A stretch of 64,000 nucleotides of DNA from an archaeon (GCA_024399275.1 JAKSHS010000002.1:30500-94499); one strand, 5' to 3'; shown: positions 7,982 to 17,940, counted from the first letter of the stretch. Notes: generated by a model not told the origin, from the sequence alone. Program-made: numbers and translations.

Positions 7982-10372
7982 TCATAAGAAATCTGTTAAT
8001 TTTAGACATTTAATTTTTGGAGTTTCTTTGATTGGTTTTTTATCTAGACGCTCACGCTTTGAGAAAGTATCGTCGAGAAGAGTAAACTGTTGGCTACTCA
8101 TCATAATGTCTTTTTCGTTCCACCCGAATACTTCTGTGATTCTGGATGATGTCTGGGCAATTCTTTCGGCGTAGTATTTGTAGTCGGGCTTACCTTTAAA
8201 TGCAACGCCACTGACGTACGGTTCTACTGTTTGTGGAGTGGATTTTGAATTTGTGACAACCCAGGAGACTTTCATACCAGGTATGAATTCGTGCCCCATA
8301 TCCATTAGTTTTTTGGCAGCCTGAACACTCGCCATACTATCTGGGTTCTCGTATGCATTTGGTCCTTTACATCCTTTGGATATGACTAGCTCTGATATAG
8401 GGATATTTCCAGAAAGTACCCTCTGAACGGTTTCTTTCACGAGTAATAAAGCTTCATTAGTTTTTTCTTGAAGGATGAAATTGAATAATTTTGTTAAAAG
8501 ATTACTTTGAAGGTCAAATGAGTCAGAACGCCTAATTTCATAGCCTCTAACAAGCAATTCATCTTTGGCTTCTGGCCAAACAACTTTTCCAACATAACGT
8601 TTCTTTTTTCCATGTGTGAAGAGGGGCTCTAGTATTTTTTCGAACTCTAGTGTTCCTCCATCTGTAGAGAAACGCCTTGCCATTTTATTTCCGAAGTTAA
8701 TGGAACTGTTAAGGTCGTCGGCAGGAGACTGCACGAATATAGAATCTGTGTCCGAATAAACTACAGAAATATTTTCGCTTTGCACTTCGTTTATTATTCC
8801 TGTTATTGTGCTTCTTGCGAAAGAAGTAATGGATGACCCAATATTTCTGTCTGTGAATCTGTAAAAAGATGATGCAAATACACCGTAAAATGTGTTCATT
8901 AGTACTTTCATGGCAGACTGGAGACCATCAAGGTAGTGATACTCACTTTCTATTTTTGTTTCCTTCATTTTGATCTTGATTTCATCTCTTTCCTTCATGA
9001 GATCTTTGAGAATGGTTGGTAGGAGCCCCACTCTTCTCTCTTTAGACATATATCTGACCCCATTTGGACTGATAATTTCGCCGTCTTCTGCTAAAGTTGT
9101 AAAACATATATTTTTGGCAATGATGAGGGACGGATACATTGACTTGAAATCTAAGACGCATACCCAGTGATATATACCAGGAACCATTGTATGGACGTAC
9201 CCCCCCTCAATTTGTTTCATGCCAACAACTTTTCTTGTCATAGGAACGCCTATTTTGTCTTTGTCGGCTTTTCTGATGAGCAAGGAATCAACAAGCGTTG
9301 ATGTACCGGAAGTGAGGACATCTTCTAAAGGGAGCATGGAGACGGTTGAGAGATCTATTCCCTTTCTTACTGAGCCTATTCGAAGAAGAATTTTTAATGA
9401 TAGTTCAGCATCTTTTATGCAATATTTTATGACCTTATTTTTGTCATTTGCCCACTCGTCGTCTATGTGTTTAGGATCAACATCCATTTTAGATTCTCCG
9501 AGTATTTGCATAGAAACGGCATTCAATGTTTCCTGTTTTAGTTTGAGCTCTTTCCTCACAGATTTCCATGCATCTACGATAAGACGTCCCTTGACTCGCC
9601 AAAATATCTCATTGGAAAATTTTGGAATTCCTCCATCTCTTCCCCATTTGACTTCGTCTAAAACTCCTAGGAATTTTGCTCTATCGCATATTTTTTTAAT
9701 ATCGTAATTGTCAATGTTATAACCAGTTATGACGTCTGGGTCCTCTTTTATAATAATCTCAGAGAATTTTTTTATTATATCTGTTTCAGAACCTGTGACA
9801 GGCTCACATGTTTTTATCTCGCCATTGTCGTAAGTAACGGAACATATTGTGAAAATAGACTCATGAAGAATGCTATTCTCTATGTCGAACGCAAGAAATT
9901 TGAGGCCTGGATCGAAAGAATCTATATTTTCAAAGGATTCCATCTGTACAACGAAATGTGTGTTGTAATTTTTTTCAATCTCTTCACCAGTGACGCGTAT
10001 ACATGCGCCCATATTCATATCATATATGAATCTATGGTGAAACACGATGTCTGCAGCCAGAAGGTCGTATTTTTTGAGTCTATTGCGGTAGTCGGGAACT
10101 AACCATGGATACCTAACCGTAACTTTGAGAACATTTTTTGTTTCACCCTTATAGAATAGTTTATCCGAGGACACAGAAATAACGTCTTTGTCTGTTAGCA
10201 TCAGTGATGCGAGATTAGGTTCTGGATTTACCACGTAGATGTACGGTTTGAAACCATAGTATAGGATTGTTATAGATTTTCTATCCCTTGTCTTCCCAAA
10301 AAGTTCAATGACAACACCGTCTCCGTCTCGGCAGTACGAAGCGCTTAATATCCTAACGTCCCATGTTCTCAA
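7982..10372 (-). CDS. polB: Family B DNA polymerase
   Basis: Replicative or repair DNA polymerase with 3'-5' proofreading, 796 residues. The exonuclease region shows FLAFDIENS and ITGYNIDNYDI. Polymerase motifs follow in order: LDFKSMYPSLI (motif A), the KxxxNxxYG motif in KVLMNTFYGVFASS, and YSDTDSIFV (motif C). No intein interrupts these motifs, although archaeal polB is a common intein target. The gene begins four bases after the YchF-like gene and is probably co-transcribed with it. A PolD small subunit is encoded at 34.1 kb, so both polymerase types are present. Confidence 0.96.
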   Translation of the reverse strand: MRTWDVRILSASYCRDGDGVVIELFGKTRDRKSITILYYGFKPYIYVVNPEPNLASLMLTDKDVISVSSDKLFYKGETKNVLKVTVRYPWLVPDYRNRLKKYDLLAADIVFHHRFIYDMNMGACIRVTGEEIEKNYNTHFVVQMESFENIDSFDPGLKFLAFDIENSILHESIFTICSVTYDNGEIKTCEPVTGSETDIIKKFSEIIIKEDPDVITGYNIDNYDIKKICDRAKFLGVLDEVKWGRDGGIPKFSNEIFWRVKGRLIVDAWKSVRKELKLKQETLNAVSMQILGESKMDVDPKHIDDEWANDKNKVIKYCIKDAELSLKILLRIGSVRKGIDLSTVSMLPLEDVLTSGTSTLVDSLLIRKADKDKIGVPMTRKVVGMKQIEGGYVHTMVPGIYHWVCVLDFKSMYPSLIIAKNICFTTLAEDGEIISPNGVRYMSKERRVGLLPTILKDLMKERDEIKIKMKETKIESEYHYLDGLQSAMKVLMNTFYGVFASSFYRFTDRNIGSSITSFARSTITGIINEVQSENISVVYSDTDSIFVQSPADDLNSSINFGNKMARRFSTDGGTLEFEKILEPLFTHGKKKRYVGKVVWPEAKDELLVRGYEIRRSDSFDLQSNLLTKLFNFILQEKTNEALLLVKETVQRVLSGNIPISELVISKGCKGPNAYENPDSMASVQAAKKLMDMGHEFIPGMKVSWVVTNSKSTPQTVEPYVSGVAFKGKPDYKYYAERIAQTSSRITEVFGWNEKDIMMSSQQFTLLDDTFSKRERLDKKPIKETPKIKCLKLTDFL

Positions 10373-10376
10373 TAGA

Positions 10377-11564
10377 TCACCTGTTAGCGATTATTCTTAT
10401 TACATCTCCGTCTTCTAGAATGTAATCTGCTCCAACAGTGCGCTTAGTCTTGGCGTTGATTGCACGTATAAACTTATCACCCAATTCAGTGTGTACCATA
10501 TAGGCAAGATCTCTTGCAGTTGAACCTCTTGGGATTAGATGAGCATCAGGCAATATTCTTCCAAAGTGATCGGTATATTTACTTTCATTTTCGACTGGGT
10601 ACACAGTTATGAGGTTCAATACGTCGAATGCAGCCTTTTCAAGACATGCTTGTATGCCTGTTCCACCATACTTTTCGATGTTTTTTGCTATGTAGTTTAG
10701 TGCCCTTTTTTGGGCATCATTGATTTTGGAACGGTCTTTAATTTTAAAGGATTTATCACCTGGAACGTATTCTACGATTTTGGAGTCTCTGGCTTTTTTA
10801 AGGGTTAACTCTGCTTCTGCCATTGTAACAACAGACATTTTTTCAATGCTACGAACTGATTCAATGTTACATTCAGGTGCTATGTCTGCCTTATTCATTG
10901 CAATAATTATTGGTTTACTGTATTCTCTAATTTTTTTTGCGATTTCCAAAATGATGTCGTCATCCCATTCATTTAAATTTTCTGGGAGATTTATGTCTTT
11001 AAGAGCGGCTTTTATCTCATCTTCTTTTACATTGAGTCCCGCTAATCTTTCGTGGAGAGCTACCTCAGGTTTTATTCCTGTCATCTTAGCAGTACGAATC
11101 ATTCTGTTAAATCCATTGCTAATGATACCTCGAATCCAGAACTCTATTTCTTTTTTGAGAAATTTGATATCCTCTTTCGGATCGTAGGTTCCAGGGCTCC
11201 CTGGTATTCCTTCGATGTTAGTTGAACCACTAATGTCAATAACATTGATTAGTGCATTGGCTTGTCCGAGATCATTGAGAAATTGGTTTCCTAGACCTTT
11301 TCCTTGCCAAGCACCTGGAACGAGTCCCGCAACGTCGAGTAATTCAATGGGAATTATTCTGGTCCCATTTATACACCCTGAATTATGTGGTGTACATTGA
11401 ACTCCAAGTTCTACACAAGGACACTTGGATCTTACATATCCTATGCCCTTGTTGGCTGATATGGTTGTGAATGGATAATTAGCAATTTCCACAGGGACCA
11501 TCGTTGCCGCCTCAAAGAATGTAGACTTGCCAACATTTGGCTTTCCGACAATACCTATCTGCAT
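10377..11564 (-). CDS. YchF/OBG-family GTP-binding protein with TGS domain
   Basis: A translation-associated P-loop NTPase of 395 residues. It has the G1 motif GKPNVGKST, the G3 segment LLDVAGLVPGAWQGKGLGNQF, and AMNKAD as G4. The C-terminus is a TGS domain (DAHLIPRGSTARDLAYMVH to DGDVIRIIANR). The archaeal branch of this family, distinct from bacterial YchF, is widespread in Euryarchaeota. A TATA-like TTAATATC at 11591-11598 implies a leader of only a few bases. Nucleotide specificity (ATP or GTP) cannot be decided from the sequence. Confidence 0.92.
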   Translation of the reverse strand: MQIGIVGKPNVGKSTFFEAATMVPVEIANYPFTTISANKGIGYVRSKCPCVELGVQCTPHNSGCINGTRIIPIELLDVAGLVPGAWQGKGLGNQFLNDLGQANALINVIDISGSTNIEGIPGSPGTYDPKEDIKFLKKEIEFWIRGIISNGFNRMIRTAKMTGIKPEVALHERLAGLNVKEDEIKAALKDINLPENLNEWDDDIILEIAKKIREYSKPIIIAMNKADIAPECNIESVRSIEKMSVVTMAEAELTLKKARDSKIVEYVPGDKSFKIKDRSKINDAQKRALNYIAKNIEKYGGTGIQACLEKAAFDVLNLITVYPVENESKYTDHFGRILPDAHLIPRGSTARDLAYMVHTELGDKFIRAINAKTKRTVGADYILEDGDVIRIIANR

Positions 11565-11817
11565 GAGACCGGTTAGATTATTGCTTTGTAGATATTAACT
11601 GTTTGTTAGATTTTCGGAATCTTTGAAGGCTCGGCCATTTGGATCTTTATGTGTGGATTGCTGACTGTTTCTGTCATCTTTGGGTAAGGTCATTGTTTTC
11701 GAAATTATTTTGGATATTGCTATATTACTTTCGACCTTTTAGTCTCTAAATTTGGTGTTATGTAAATATAATGTACTTGTTCTGTTGAACAGTCCTTTTT
11801 ATTTAATGAATGCAGAT
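11565..11817. other. Gene-free spacer
   Basis: About 250 bases between two minus-strand genes. It holds the promoter of the YchF-like gene at its left end. No open frame, RNA gene or strong repeat is seen in the rest. Confidence 0.5.
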
Positions 11818-12612
11818 TTATAATTTGTTTCTTGATGTGAACACTATGTCTGATAATTGCCCTATTTCTTCAGGTGAAAGGTTTTCTATACGCTTGTCTG
11901 CGAATGGAATGTTATCTTCTTCGGAAATAAGTCCTGATTCTCTTAATGATGTACGAATCTTTTTTCTCCTGTGGTTAAATGCGGTTTTAGTTATATTGAA
12001 GAATGTTGTTTCGTTGAGGACTTGGAAGGGAGCAGGACGACGAATAATTTCTACTATTGCCGAATCAACTTTCGGACGAGGTTTAAATTTGGATGCTAAT
12101 ACATTTTCAATGATTTGGCATCTTGCTTTGTAAAATATATTCACTGTGAGTCTAGAGTAATTAGGAGTTCCAACATTGGCGATCATACGTTCCGCAAGTT
12201 CTTTCTGTACCATGATTACCGCCTTCTTAAACTGATGCTCAAGAAGCTTGAAAATTATGGGTGTTGATACACTATACGGGATGTTACTTACAAATTTATC
12301 AAATTCTGGAAATTCGATTTTTGTGGCATCTCCTCGTATTAATGTTATACGGTCACGGTGTTTCGTTTCAATGTAATCAGCGAGGGTATCATCTAGCTCG
12401 ATACATGTTACATAATCAGACTTTTCAACGAGAATATCTGTAAGAGTTCCGAAACCTGGACCGATTTCTAGCACCCTGTCCGTTTTCTTAATATCCGCAA
12501 GTGAAATTTGTCTCTGTGCAATGCGTTCGTCTATAAGGAAATTCTGACCTTTTCTTTTCTTAGGTATGATTCCCGTCTTCTCTATTAAATTAGAAATGTT
12601 ATTGGCGTTCAT
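11818..12612 (-). CDS. ksgA: 16S rRNA dimethyladenosine transferase
   Basis: Methylates two adjacent adenines near the 3' end of 16S rRNA during small-subunit maturation. It is 264 residues, normal for KsgA/Dim1. The N-terminus KKRKGQNFLIDERIA, the SAM-binding VLEIGPGFGTLT, the CIELDDTLADYI loop and the catalytic SNIPYSVSTPI (NIPY in place of NLPY) are all present. It is the last gene of the eIF1A-to-KsgA cluster and overlaps the DUF655 gene by 14 bases. Confidence 0.97.
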   Translation of the reverse strand: MNANNISNLIEKTGIIPKKRKGQNFLIDERIAQRQISLADIKKTDRVLEIGPGFGTLTDILVEKSDYVTCIELDDTLADYIETKHRDRITLIRGDATKIEFPEFDKFVSNIPYSVSTPIIFKLLEHQFKKAVIMVQKELAERMIANVGTPNYSRLTVNIFYKARCQIIENVLASKFKPRPKVDSAIVEIIRRPAPFQVLNETTFFNITKTAFNHRRKKIRTSLRESGLISEEDNIPFADKRIENLSPEEIGQLSDIVFTSRNKL

Positions 12613-13150
12613 TTCTAACTACGAAGATGTAGCGTCTAAGATTGTCTTCAGATAGCTCTTGCAGTATACGTTTTACAATGAGCTTTATTGGATCTTTCAC
12701 TGTTGAGACCCTTAGGCGGAGATCCTCGAAATCCTTAAAGGCACCGGCTGAGCGGGCAGAGAGGATATCTCCCATCATTTTTTTTCCTAGGCCGGGAAGT
12801 TCTTCTAGCATATGCTTCCTCTGACCGACTGGCTGAGATTCGTTATAGAATCTGATAAACTTTTTTTGATCTTGAGTGACTATATTCCGGACTACGTATT
12901 CAAGTGTCACGACTGCGGTGTTAGTTAAGTTGGAGTATCCAATCCTCCTTTTCACTCTATCGATTTCTTTTCGAAGGTTGGGATCCTTTCCGACATATAT
13001 TTTGTCTTCAAGATTTACTGCTACATCCTTCTTGAGAGCAATTTCGAAGAGTTTAAACTCCGACTCTCCCACAGCATAGCAGGTAGACTCTTTCTTTGAC
13101 AAGTTGGAGCCCTGTGGAAAGTAATCCAGGACGTAGACATAATCCTCCAA
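12599..13150 (-). CDS. DUF655 family protein with helix-hairpin-helix region
   Basis: A 183-residue protein of the archaeal DUF655 family, usually found beside ksgA and rpoF as here. The first half is a small beta-rich domain (YVLDYFPQGSNLSKKESTCY). The second contains a helix-hairpin-helix segment, LEELPGLGKKMMGDILSARS, which suggests nucleic-acid binding. Biochemical function is not known. The position between RpoF and KsgA points to a role in rRNA or ribosome metabolism. Confidence 0.9.
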   Translation of the reverse strand: MEDYVYVLDYFPQGSNLSKKESTCYAVGESEFKLFEIALKKDVAVNLEDKIYVGKDPNLRKEIDRVKRRIGYSNLTNTAVVTLEYVVRNIVTQDQKKFIRFYNESQPVGQRKHMLEELPGLGKKMMGDILSARSAGAFKDFEDLRLRVSTVKDPIKLIVKRILQELSEDNLRRYIFVVRNERQ

Positions 13151-13164
13151 ATGCGCCCCTTCCT

Positions 13165-13515
13165 TTAATTATAATTAGAGACAGTGTCAAGAATCTCTTT
13201 TATGCTGGTTTCTGAAAGAACTATGTGCTCTCTCGAAATGATAGATCTAATCTCTACGTTAGTAGCTGGGAGAATGTCTACAATCTTGCAAATGATGGCA
13301 TCATTTAGTTTGTACTCCTTGCCTTCGTTTGTAGTAAGAGAGAGTGCCTTCAGACAATCAAAGAGACCATTGGCGCTTTCGATGGAGAGCGGTGTGCTCT
13401 GGGCGATTGACAATGTTGAATTATGAAACGGACTAAACGCCGTCTCTGGCCTGACACTCTTTAGCTCTAGAAGGATCTGCCTAACTTCCGCTAGAGATAC
13501 ACACCGGTCAGACAT
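13165..13515 (-). CDS. rpoF: DNA-directed RNA polymerase subunit F (Rpb4-like)
   Basis: A 116-residue stalk subunit that pairs with RpoE to contact nascent RNA. It is recognised by length, its place after L21e, and the C-terminal HRDC-like helical region with IVDILPATNVEIRSII. The N-terminal VSLAEVRQILLELK matches the family tip-associated region. The start ATG is 12 bases after the TAG of L21e and in the same frame with no other stop between. Confidence 0.9.
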   Translation of the reverse strand: MSDRCVSLAEVRQILLELKSVRPETAFSPFHNSTLSIAQSTPLSIESANGLFDCLKALSLTTNEGKEYKLNDAIICKIVDILPATNVEIRSIISREHIVLSETSIKEILDTVSNYN

Positions 13516-13527
13516 GTTGATGCTCCA

Positions 13528-13821
13528 CTACTCTACATTTTTGGCAAGATGTTCAGGGCGTGCGATTACCATTTTGACTTTATTGCCTGATTTAACATTA
13601 ATTTCGTATGCAGAACCCCTTTTGCCTATTATTACGCCAGTGAGACCATGAAATCTTGAAAAAGGCATGCCTTTGTGCACGCTAGGATCGATGGAAATGT
13701 TGACTTTTTCCCCATCACCAAAGGCCTGGAACGCTTTTGTTATCGGCGAAAGGCCACGATCTCTCGGTTTTTTCCGGAGAATCGTACGAGTTTTAGTTCT
13801 CGTCCCCTTGGATGCTTTCAT
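13528..13821 (-). CDS. rpl21e: 50S ribosomal protein L21e
   Basis: A 97-residue large-subunit protein. Family segments are GTRTKTRTILRKKPRDRG, VNISIDPSVHKGMPFSRFHG and GVIIGKRGSAYEI. The start overlaps the Pus10 stop as ATGA, so it is translationally coupled. The gene ends in TAG, and rpoF follows in the same frame. Confidence 0.96.
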   Translation of the reverse strand: MKASKGTRTKTRTILRKKPRDRGLSPITKAFQAFGDGEKVNISIDPSVHKGMPFSRFHGLTGVIIGKRGSAYEINVKSGNKVKMVIARPEHLAKNVE

Positions 13822-15044
13822 TTTATTCCCTCATTAATCGCCACTACGTCCAATGTCTCTACCACACACCGGACCTTCAGTGCATCCGAGAAATTGGGCT
13901 GCGTTCTTCCATCGTCGCCAGAGACGAATTCTTTCACGTAGGTCCCAGATTCCGCCTCGATCGTAAGGCTAAACGTGCAATCGCCAACTTCGTCCACCCT
14001 TATCCAGTGTATTGTTTTATTTCGAACAAGATCCGCACGTCTGTGTTCGACGCGTCGGGGAGTGCGTTGGCTTAAGCGCACATTTTCGAGCGATAGTGCC
14101 GCTTTAGCAATTGCTTCCTTATTAACTTTACTATCTGTTCTTATGTTTAGTTTGTATACCTTAGTAGGAGCTGCCATTTTGACTTCTCTAACAACATCTC
14201 TTTCTACAAATCGTAAATAATGAAACTTAGCAACTATAGACGTATTTGCTTGCGCTTCGAGTTCACTGAGATCGACCTCACGAATACGTGGGTTGCTAAT
14301 TTCAAGGACGAAAGGTCTTCCTTTGCCAAGACATAGGGCATCAATATCTTCTCTCCCCATTCCGTGAAAGAAGTGGTTCTGTCCATCAAACATTCTCAGA
14401 GCTATATTGCCAATTTCCTCTTGAACAGATGTTTGATACATTTTTCCGGTACCATGACATCTAGGGCATCCTTTCCCGCGGCATTTTCTACAGGGCCATA
14501 TAGTTTGCGGGATTTCACGGTTTAGCTTGTTATAATATCCGTAGATGAATACTGGAGAAATATCGAGTGTGACACTTGCGAAGCGTGTGTCTACGCATGC
14601 GACAATTTGGGGGGATTTAAATTCAACAGATCGATGTATTATGGGAAGAACCAATTTTCCTATTTCTCGATTTAATTCAGTTTTGATGCTTTCATATTGT
14701 TCAAGTTGAAATTCCTCTTGAATTTCTTTTTCTTTTTTTGTTATTTCTGGGTCTACACGGCTTCCTACCAGAAAATTCTTGGATTCGACGTTGCTGATGG
14801 TCTCTACGACTGCAGTAGCGTACCGATTAAGTTCGTTAAAAATGTCTTTGCAGAGAGGACATGGTTCTTCTATTCTAGTGTCAACAGATTCCTTTTTTAG
14901 GGCTTCACGTATCTTTGCGCCCCGAATGTCGTTAGTCATACCGGTACCGACTTTTCCGAACATTCTTCCAAGGCAGCGATCACAAAAATTCATGTTGGCC
15001 AATTTTTTTGCTTTATTCACTACTTCGAAAAGCCACTCTTCCAT
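13818..15044 (-). CDS. pus10: tRNA pseudouridine synthase Pus10
   Basis: Makes pseudouridine 54 and 55 in the tRNA T-loop. The 408-residue protein has an N-terminal zinc and THUMP-like part (CDRCLGRMFGKVGTGM, CPLCKD, then CRKCRGKGCPRCHGTGK) and a catalytic domain with the Asp-bearing segment MGREDIDALCLGKGRPFVLEI. The end VKEFVSGDDGRTQPN is also typical. It sits within the eIF1A-RIO1-KH-Pus10-L21e-RpoF series, an rRNA/tRNA maturation operon. Confidence 0.94.
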   Translation of the reverse strand: MEEWLFEVVNKAKKLANMNFCDRCLGRMFGKVGTGMTNDIRGAKIREALKKESVDTRIEEPCPLCKDIFNELNRYATAVVETISNVESKNFLVGSRVDPEITKKEKEIQEEFQLEQYESIKTELNREIGKLVLPIIHRSVEFKSPQIVACVDTRFASVTLDISPVFIYGYYNKLNREIPQTIWPCRKCRGKGCPRCHGTGKMYQTSVQEEIGNIALRMFDGQNHFFHGMGREDIDALCLGKGRPFVLEISNPRIREVDLSELEAQANTSIVAKFHYLRFVERDVVREVKMAAPTKVYKLNIRTDSKVNKEAIAKAALSLENVRLSQRTPRRVEHRRADLVRNKTIHWIRVDEVGDCTFSLTIEAESGTYVKEFVSGDDGRTQPNFSDALKVRCVVETLDVVAINEGIK

Positions 15045-15053
15045 ATTACGACC

Positions 15054-15593
15054 TCAAAGATCAAATCCCATCTCGTTAACCTTGACTCTTGGCCTCTGAT
15101 TCTCGAGGTAGCGATATACTGTAGCGTGTTCACTTCCATTAAGAATAAGTTCAACTGCGTGCTTTGCTATTGGAAGATTAAAAATGTTGCCAATGAATCC
15201 AATTGTGTTGCCATAAACAGTAATGTATACGCCTGTAAGACTTTCTATAATTTGGCGAGTTTTTCCATCTTTACCTATCACTCTACCTCGAACTGTTAAT
15301 AGTCTGTCACTTTTTTTACCGGCAAATTCCTTGAGATTTATTATTTCAAGATATTCATCATCATTGAACAATTTCATGGCCCTACTCGGAGCAAACCCTC
15401 TACCTATGGCTTTGATAACATCTACAATTTTGAGAACTGATAATGGATTCGCTTCATTGTCGTGGATAAGAACTTCTCCTTCGGAGTCGACACTAAATCT
15501 GACTCCAGATGCTTTCTGGAGTATTTCTTTTGTTTGACCTTTGGTTCCAATTATTACTCCAATTCTATCCTGTGGTATTCTAATAGATTGCAT
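15054..15593 (-). CDS. Two-KH-domain RNA-processing protein (Pno1/Krr1-like)
   Basis: A 179-residue archaeal KH protein related to eukaryotic Pno1/Krr1, small-subunit assembly factors. KH1 carries RIGVIIGTKGQTKEIL (GxxG as GTKG) and KH2 carries RGRVIGKDGKTRQIIE (GKDG). It overlaps the upstream RIO1 gene by 14 bases, a pairing common in archaea that fits joint action in 16S rRNA processing. Confidence 0.93.
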   Translation of the reverse strand: MQSIRIPQDRIGVIIGTKGQTKEILQKASGVRFSVDSEGEVLIHDNEANPLSVLKIVDVIKAIGRGFAPSRAMKLFNDDEYLEIINLKEFAGKKSDRLLTVRGRVIGKDGKTRQIIESLTGVYITVYGNTIGFIGNIFNLPIAKHAVELILNGSEHATVYRYLENQRPRVKVNEMGFDL

Positions 15594-16371
15594 CTTTCTT
15601 TTCTCCGCAGAGTGTTTTTTCTAAAATTATTTCTTCGCTAATTGTTTCAACATTCCTATTTTCGAAGAATCTATTAATGTTTCTAATATCCCTGACTAAG
15701 AATTCTTTGGCGTTTAGGTGATCTGTGGTAAGTGCTTGACCACAATCAATCAATATAGGCTCCTCTTTCCAATATAGTATATTATACTCACTCATATCAC
15801 CGTGCACGAGATTAGCTTTTTTGTACCCGTCGACGATGAAAGAAAGAACTTTTTTATAAACTATATCTGGTTTGTTTATTGCAGCATGCTTAAGTTGTGG
15901 GGCCGGTTTATTTTCGTCACCAATGTATTCCATTAACAAGCAGTTTTTTTCACATTTGATTGGCTTTGGTACATGTATTCCGTTATTGAAATATCTTTGA
16001 AGGTTGCGGTATTCTTTACTAGCCCATGCGGAAATTATCTTCTTTCTGCTGCCAGTGATACCTCTAAATCTCGGATCGCCCTCGATGTATGTCAAAATCC
16101 TTTTAAATGTGGAAGTCTGCGATCGGAATATCTTTAGAGCGTATATTTTTTTATCCTTGTCTTTAGTATGAAAAATGTTGCCCTCTTTTCCGGTGGAGAT
16201 TAAGTAATGAATGGAGTCGATATACCCCTTGCTCATTAAGTCATATATGATAAGCAGTGTTTGTTTATCAAAAACTTCTGCGTCCACTATTCTCTCAATC
16301 TCAGTTTTGTTGGTTTTAAGAGAATCAATACGTCTCTCCAAATAAGAGTACGTATCTTCGTATGACGACAT
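15580..16371 (-). CDS. rio1: RIO1-type serine protein kinase
   Basis: An atypical protein kinase/ATPase used in 40S/30S maturation, 263 residues. It shows the flexible P-loop STGKEGNIF, the catalytic loop VHGDMSEYNILYW, and ILIDCGQAL in place of the DFG metal site, the normal RIO form. The N-terminal winged-helix region of RIO2 is lacking, so it is RIO1. It ends with TAG inside the start region of the KH gene. Confidence 0.94.
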   Translation of the reverse strand: MSSYEDTYSYLERRIDSLKTNKTEIERIVDAEVFDKQTLLIIYDLMSKGYIDSIHYLISTGKEGNIFHTKDKDKKIYALKIFRSQTSTFKRILTYIEGDPRFRGITGSRKKIISAWASKEYRNLQRYFNNGIHVPKPIKCEKNCLLMEYIGDENKPAPQLKHAAINKPDIVYKKVLSFIVDGYKKANLVHGDMSEYNILYWKEEPILIDCGQALTTDHLNAKEFLVRDIRNINRFFENRNVETISEEIILEKTLCGEKKDAIY

Positions 16372-16384
16372 GTGGTCTTCCTAT

Positions 16385-16711
16385 TCAGAAAATATCAGTG
16401 TTTTTTGGAATTTTATTCCTTTTACTAAGGTTCAGGGCTTGTGTTTTGGTGTAACGGAACCTTACATCGCATTTGTCGGGCTGAAAATCCCATACTGAAA
16501 TAATGAGAAGGTCACCTTCTCTAATCCACATCCTTTTTTTAATTTTGCCAGGGATTCGGCCCATTCTTGGAGTTCCGTCCTCACACATGATTCTGATTTT
16601 AGATGCCCCGAGCAACTGATCCGCTACGCCGAACATTTCTCCTTCCTTAATGTTTGGAAGACGTATGCGAGTCACATCTTCATCTGGATTCTCCACAGGC
16701 TTGTTGCTCAT
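16385..16711 (-). CDS. Translation initiation factor aIF-1A
   Basis: A 108-residue OB-fold factor that helps place initiator tRNA on the small subunit. Characteristic segments are IRLPNIKEGEMFGVADQLLG, RMGRIPGKIKKRMWIREGD and DFQPDKCDVRFRY. The frame is open to 16765, but the TATA box at 16749-16756 places transcription start near 16726. The ATG at 16711 is therefore the start. It is the first gene of the ribosome-biogenesis operon. Confidence 0.96.
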   Translation of the reverse strand: MSNKPVENPDEDVTRIRLPNIKEGEMFGVADQLLGASKIRIMCEDGTPRMGRIPGKIKKRMWIREGDLLIISVWDFQPDKCDVRFRYTKTQALNLSKRNKIPKNTDIF

Positions 16712-16748
16712 ACTAAATGTCCTCTGCACAGAGGCGACTGGTCTTATA

Positions 16749-16756
16749 TATATAAA
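16749..16756 (-). promoter_or_regulatory. TATA box of the aIF-1A/RIO1/KsgA operon
   Basis: TTTATATA on the minus strand gives a predicted leader of about 15 bases before the aIF-1A ATG. Confidence 0.6.
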
Positions 16757-16881
16757 AGGTAGCACATTCGGCCGGGTTTTTCTGAAATTTAATTGCGTAT
16801 GGAATTAATGCTTTGGTAGTTAAGTCTTGTATATCGAATTGTTTGTCGTGTGATGAAGGACCGACGTAATTTATTGTTTGA

Positions 16882-17940
16882 ATGTTATTTGCCCTTGTGG
16901 ATAGGCGACTGGCAGCTAAATACCCGTTTGTTGGTATTACAACTCAAATAATATCGGGAATCAATGTGGACGCGACAATGCTGATTTCTTCAGATGTGTT
17001 TGAGAATTCAAGACGCAGAGGCATACAAAGGTTGGAGGATTCTATTAACAATTCAGAAGTTTCGTGTGTGCCTCTAGCTAGTGAATATGAATTGTTGACA
17101 GAGATGTGTTCGTACCTCTATGCAAGGATAGTAATTTCATGTATTGATAATAAATTTCTTACTAGGAGATACGCCTTATCTGAGTCAGTGAGAATGAAAA
17201 AACTTATTGAGAGAGAGGATGGGGACGTTGTACGGTACATCGCGGAAACCCTTAACGTGAATACGGCATTTGATGGTAGGAGGCTAAGAATGTATTTCAC
17301 GGACTATTTGAGGCTTTCTTCCAGAATTAAAAGTAAAGATTGGAAGCTTGTCAATACAGAAGTGCGTGGGGGATACGTATATCTTGGAGAAGATAAGTTT
17401 AGTCGGCTCCTTCAGAATGCGTTGCAAGATAAAATAGAATCTGAGCTCCCGCTCGAAATACCAGAGGAATACATGTATAGCATTAGAGAAGATATCACTT
17501 ATGTAGAAAATCTTTTTAGAAGTGTTACAGGTAAGTTTAATTCACAATTTCCTGCGACGTTGAGAGATTTGTGTTTACCGCCATGCATCAAAGCTTTGCT
17601 TATAAATGCGCAAAATGGTGTTAATTTGTCACATAGTGGAAGATTTGCGTTAGTATCATTTCTTCATGCGGTAGGCATGGATTCAAATCAGATTCTTAAA
17701 TTGTTCTCAAAATCTCCTGATTTTGATGAGTTAAAATCGTTGTATCAAATTAAACATATAACTGGGGAATTGAACGGCACTGATGGATATAATCCTCCAG
17801 AGTGTAGTACAATGAGAACTAATGGGATTTGCTATAGTCCAGATGACTTTTGCAATAACAAAAAGATTAATCATCCGATTATGTACTATAGGAAGAAGTT
17901 AGCGGTGGAAGATAGGGGGCAGAAGATCCCTGTAGATTGA
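16882..17940 (+). CDS. priL: DNA primase large subunit
   Basis: The 352-residue regulatory subunit of the archaeal/eukaryotic-type primase, which makes RNA primers with PriS (encoded at 51.2-52.3 kb). The C-terminal iron-sulfur domain is present: LPPCIKALL, then PPECSTMRTNGIC and SPDDFC supply the four Cys ligands expected for the 4Fe-4S cluster. The N-terminus begins in the LAAKYPF region seen in other PriL proteins. It is divergent from the aIF-1A operon. Confidence 0.92.
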   Translation: MLFALVDRRLAAKYPFVGITTQIISGINVDATMLISSDVFENSRRRGIQRLEDSINNSEVSCVPLASEYELLTEMCSYLYARIVISCIDNKFLTRRYALSESVRMKKLIEREDGDVVRYIAETLNVNTAFDGRRLRMYFTDYLRLSSRIKSKDWKLVNTEVRGGYVYLGEDKFSRLLQNALQDKIESELPLEIPEEYMYSIREDITYVENLFRSVTGKFNSQFPATLRDLCLPPCIKALLINAQNGVNLSHSGRFALVSFLHAVGMDSNQILKLFSKSPDFDELKSLYQIKHITGELNGTDGYNPPECSTMRTNGICYSPDDFCNNKKINHPIMYYRKKLAVEDRGQKIPVD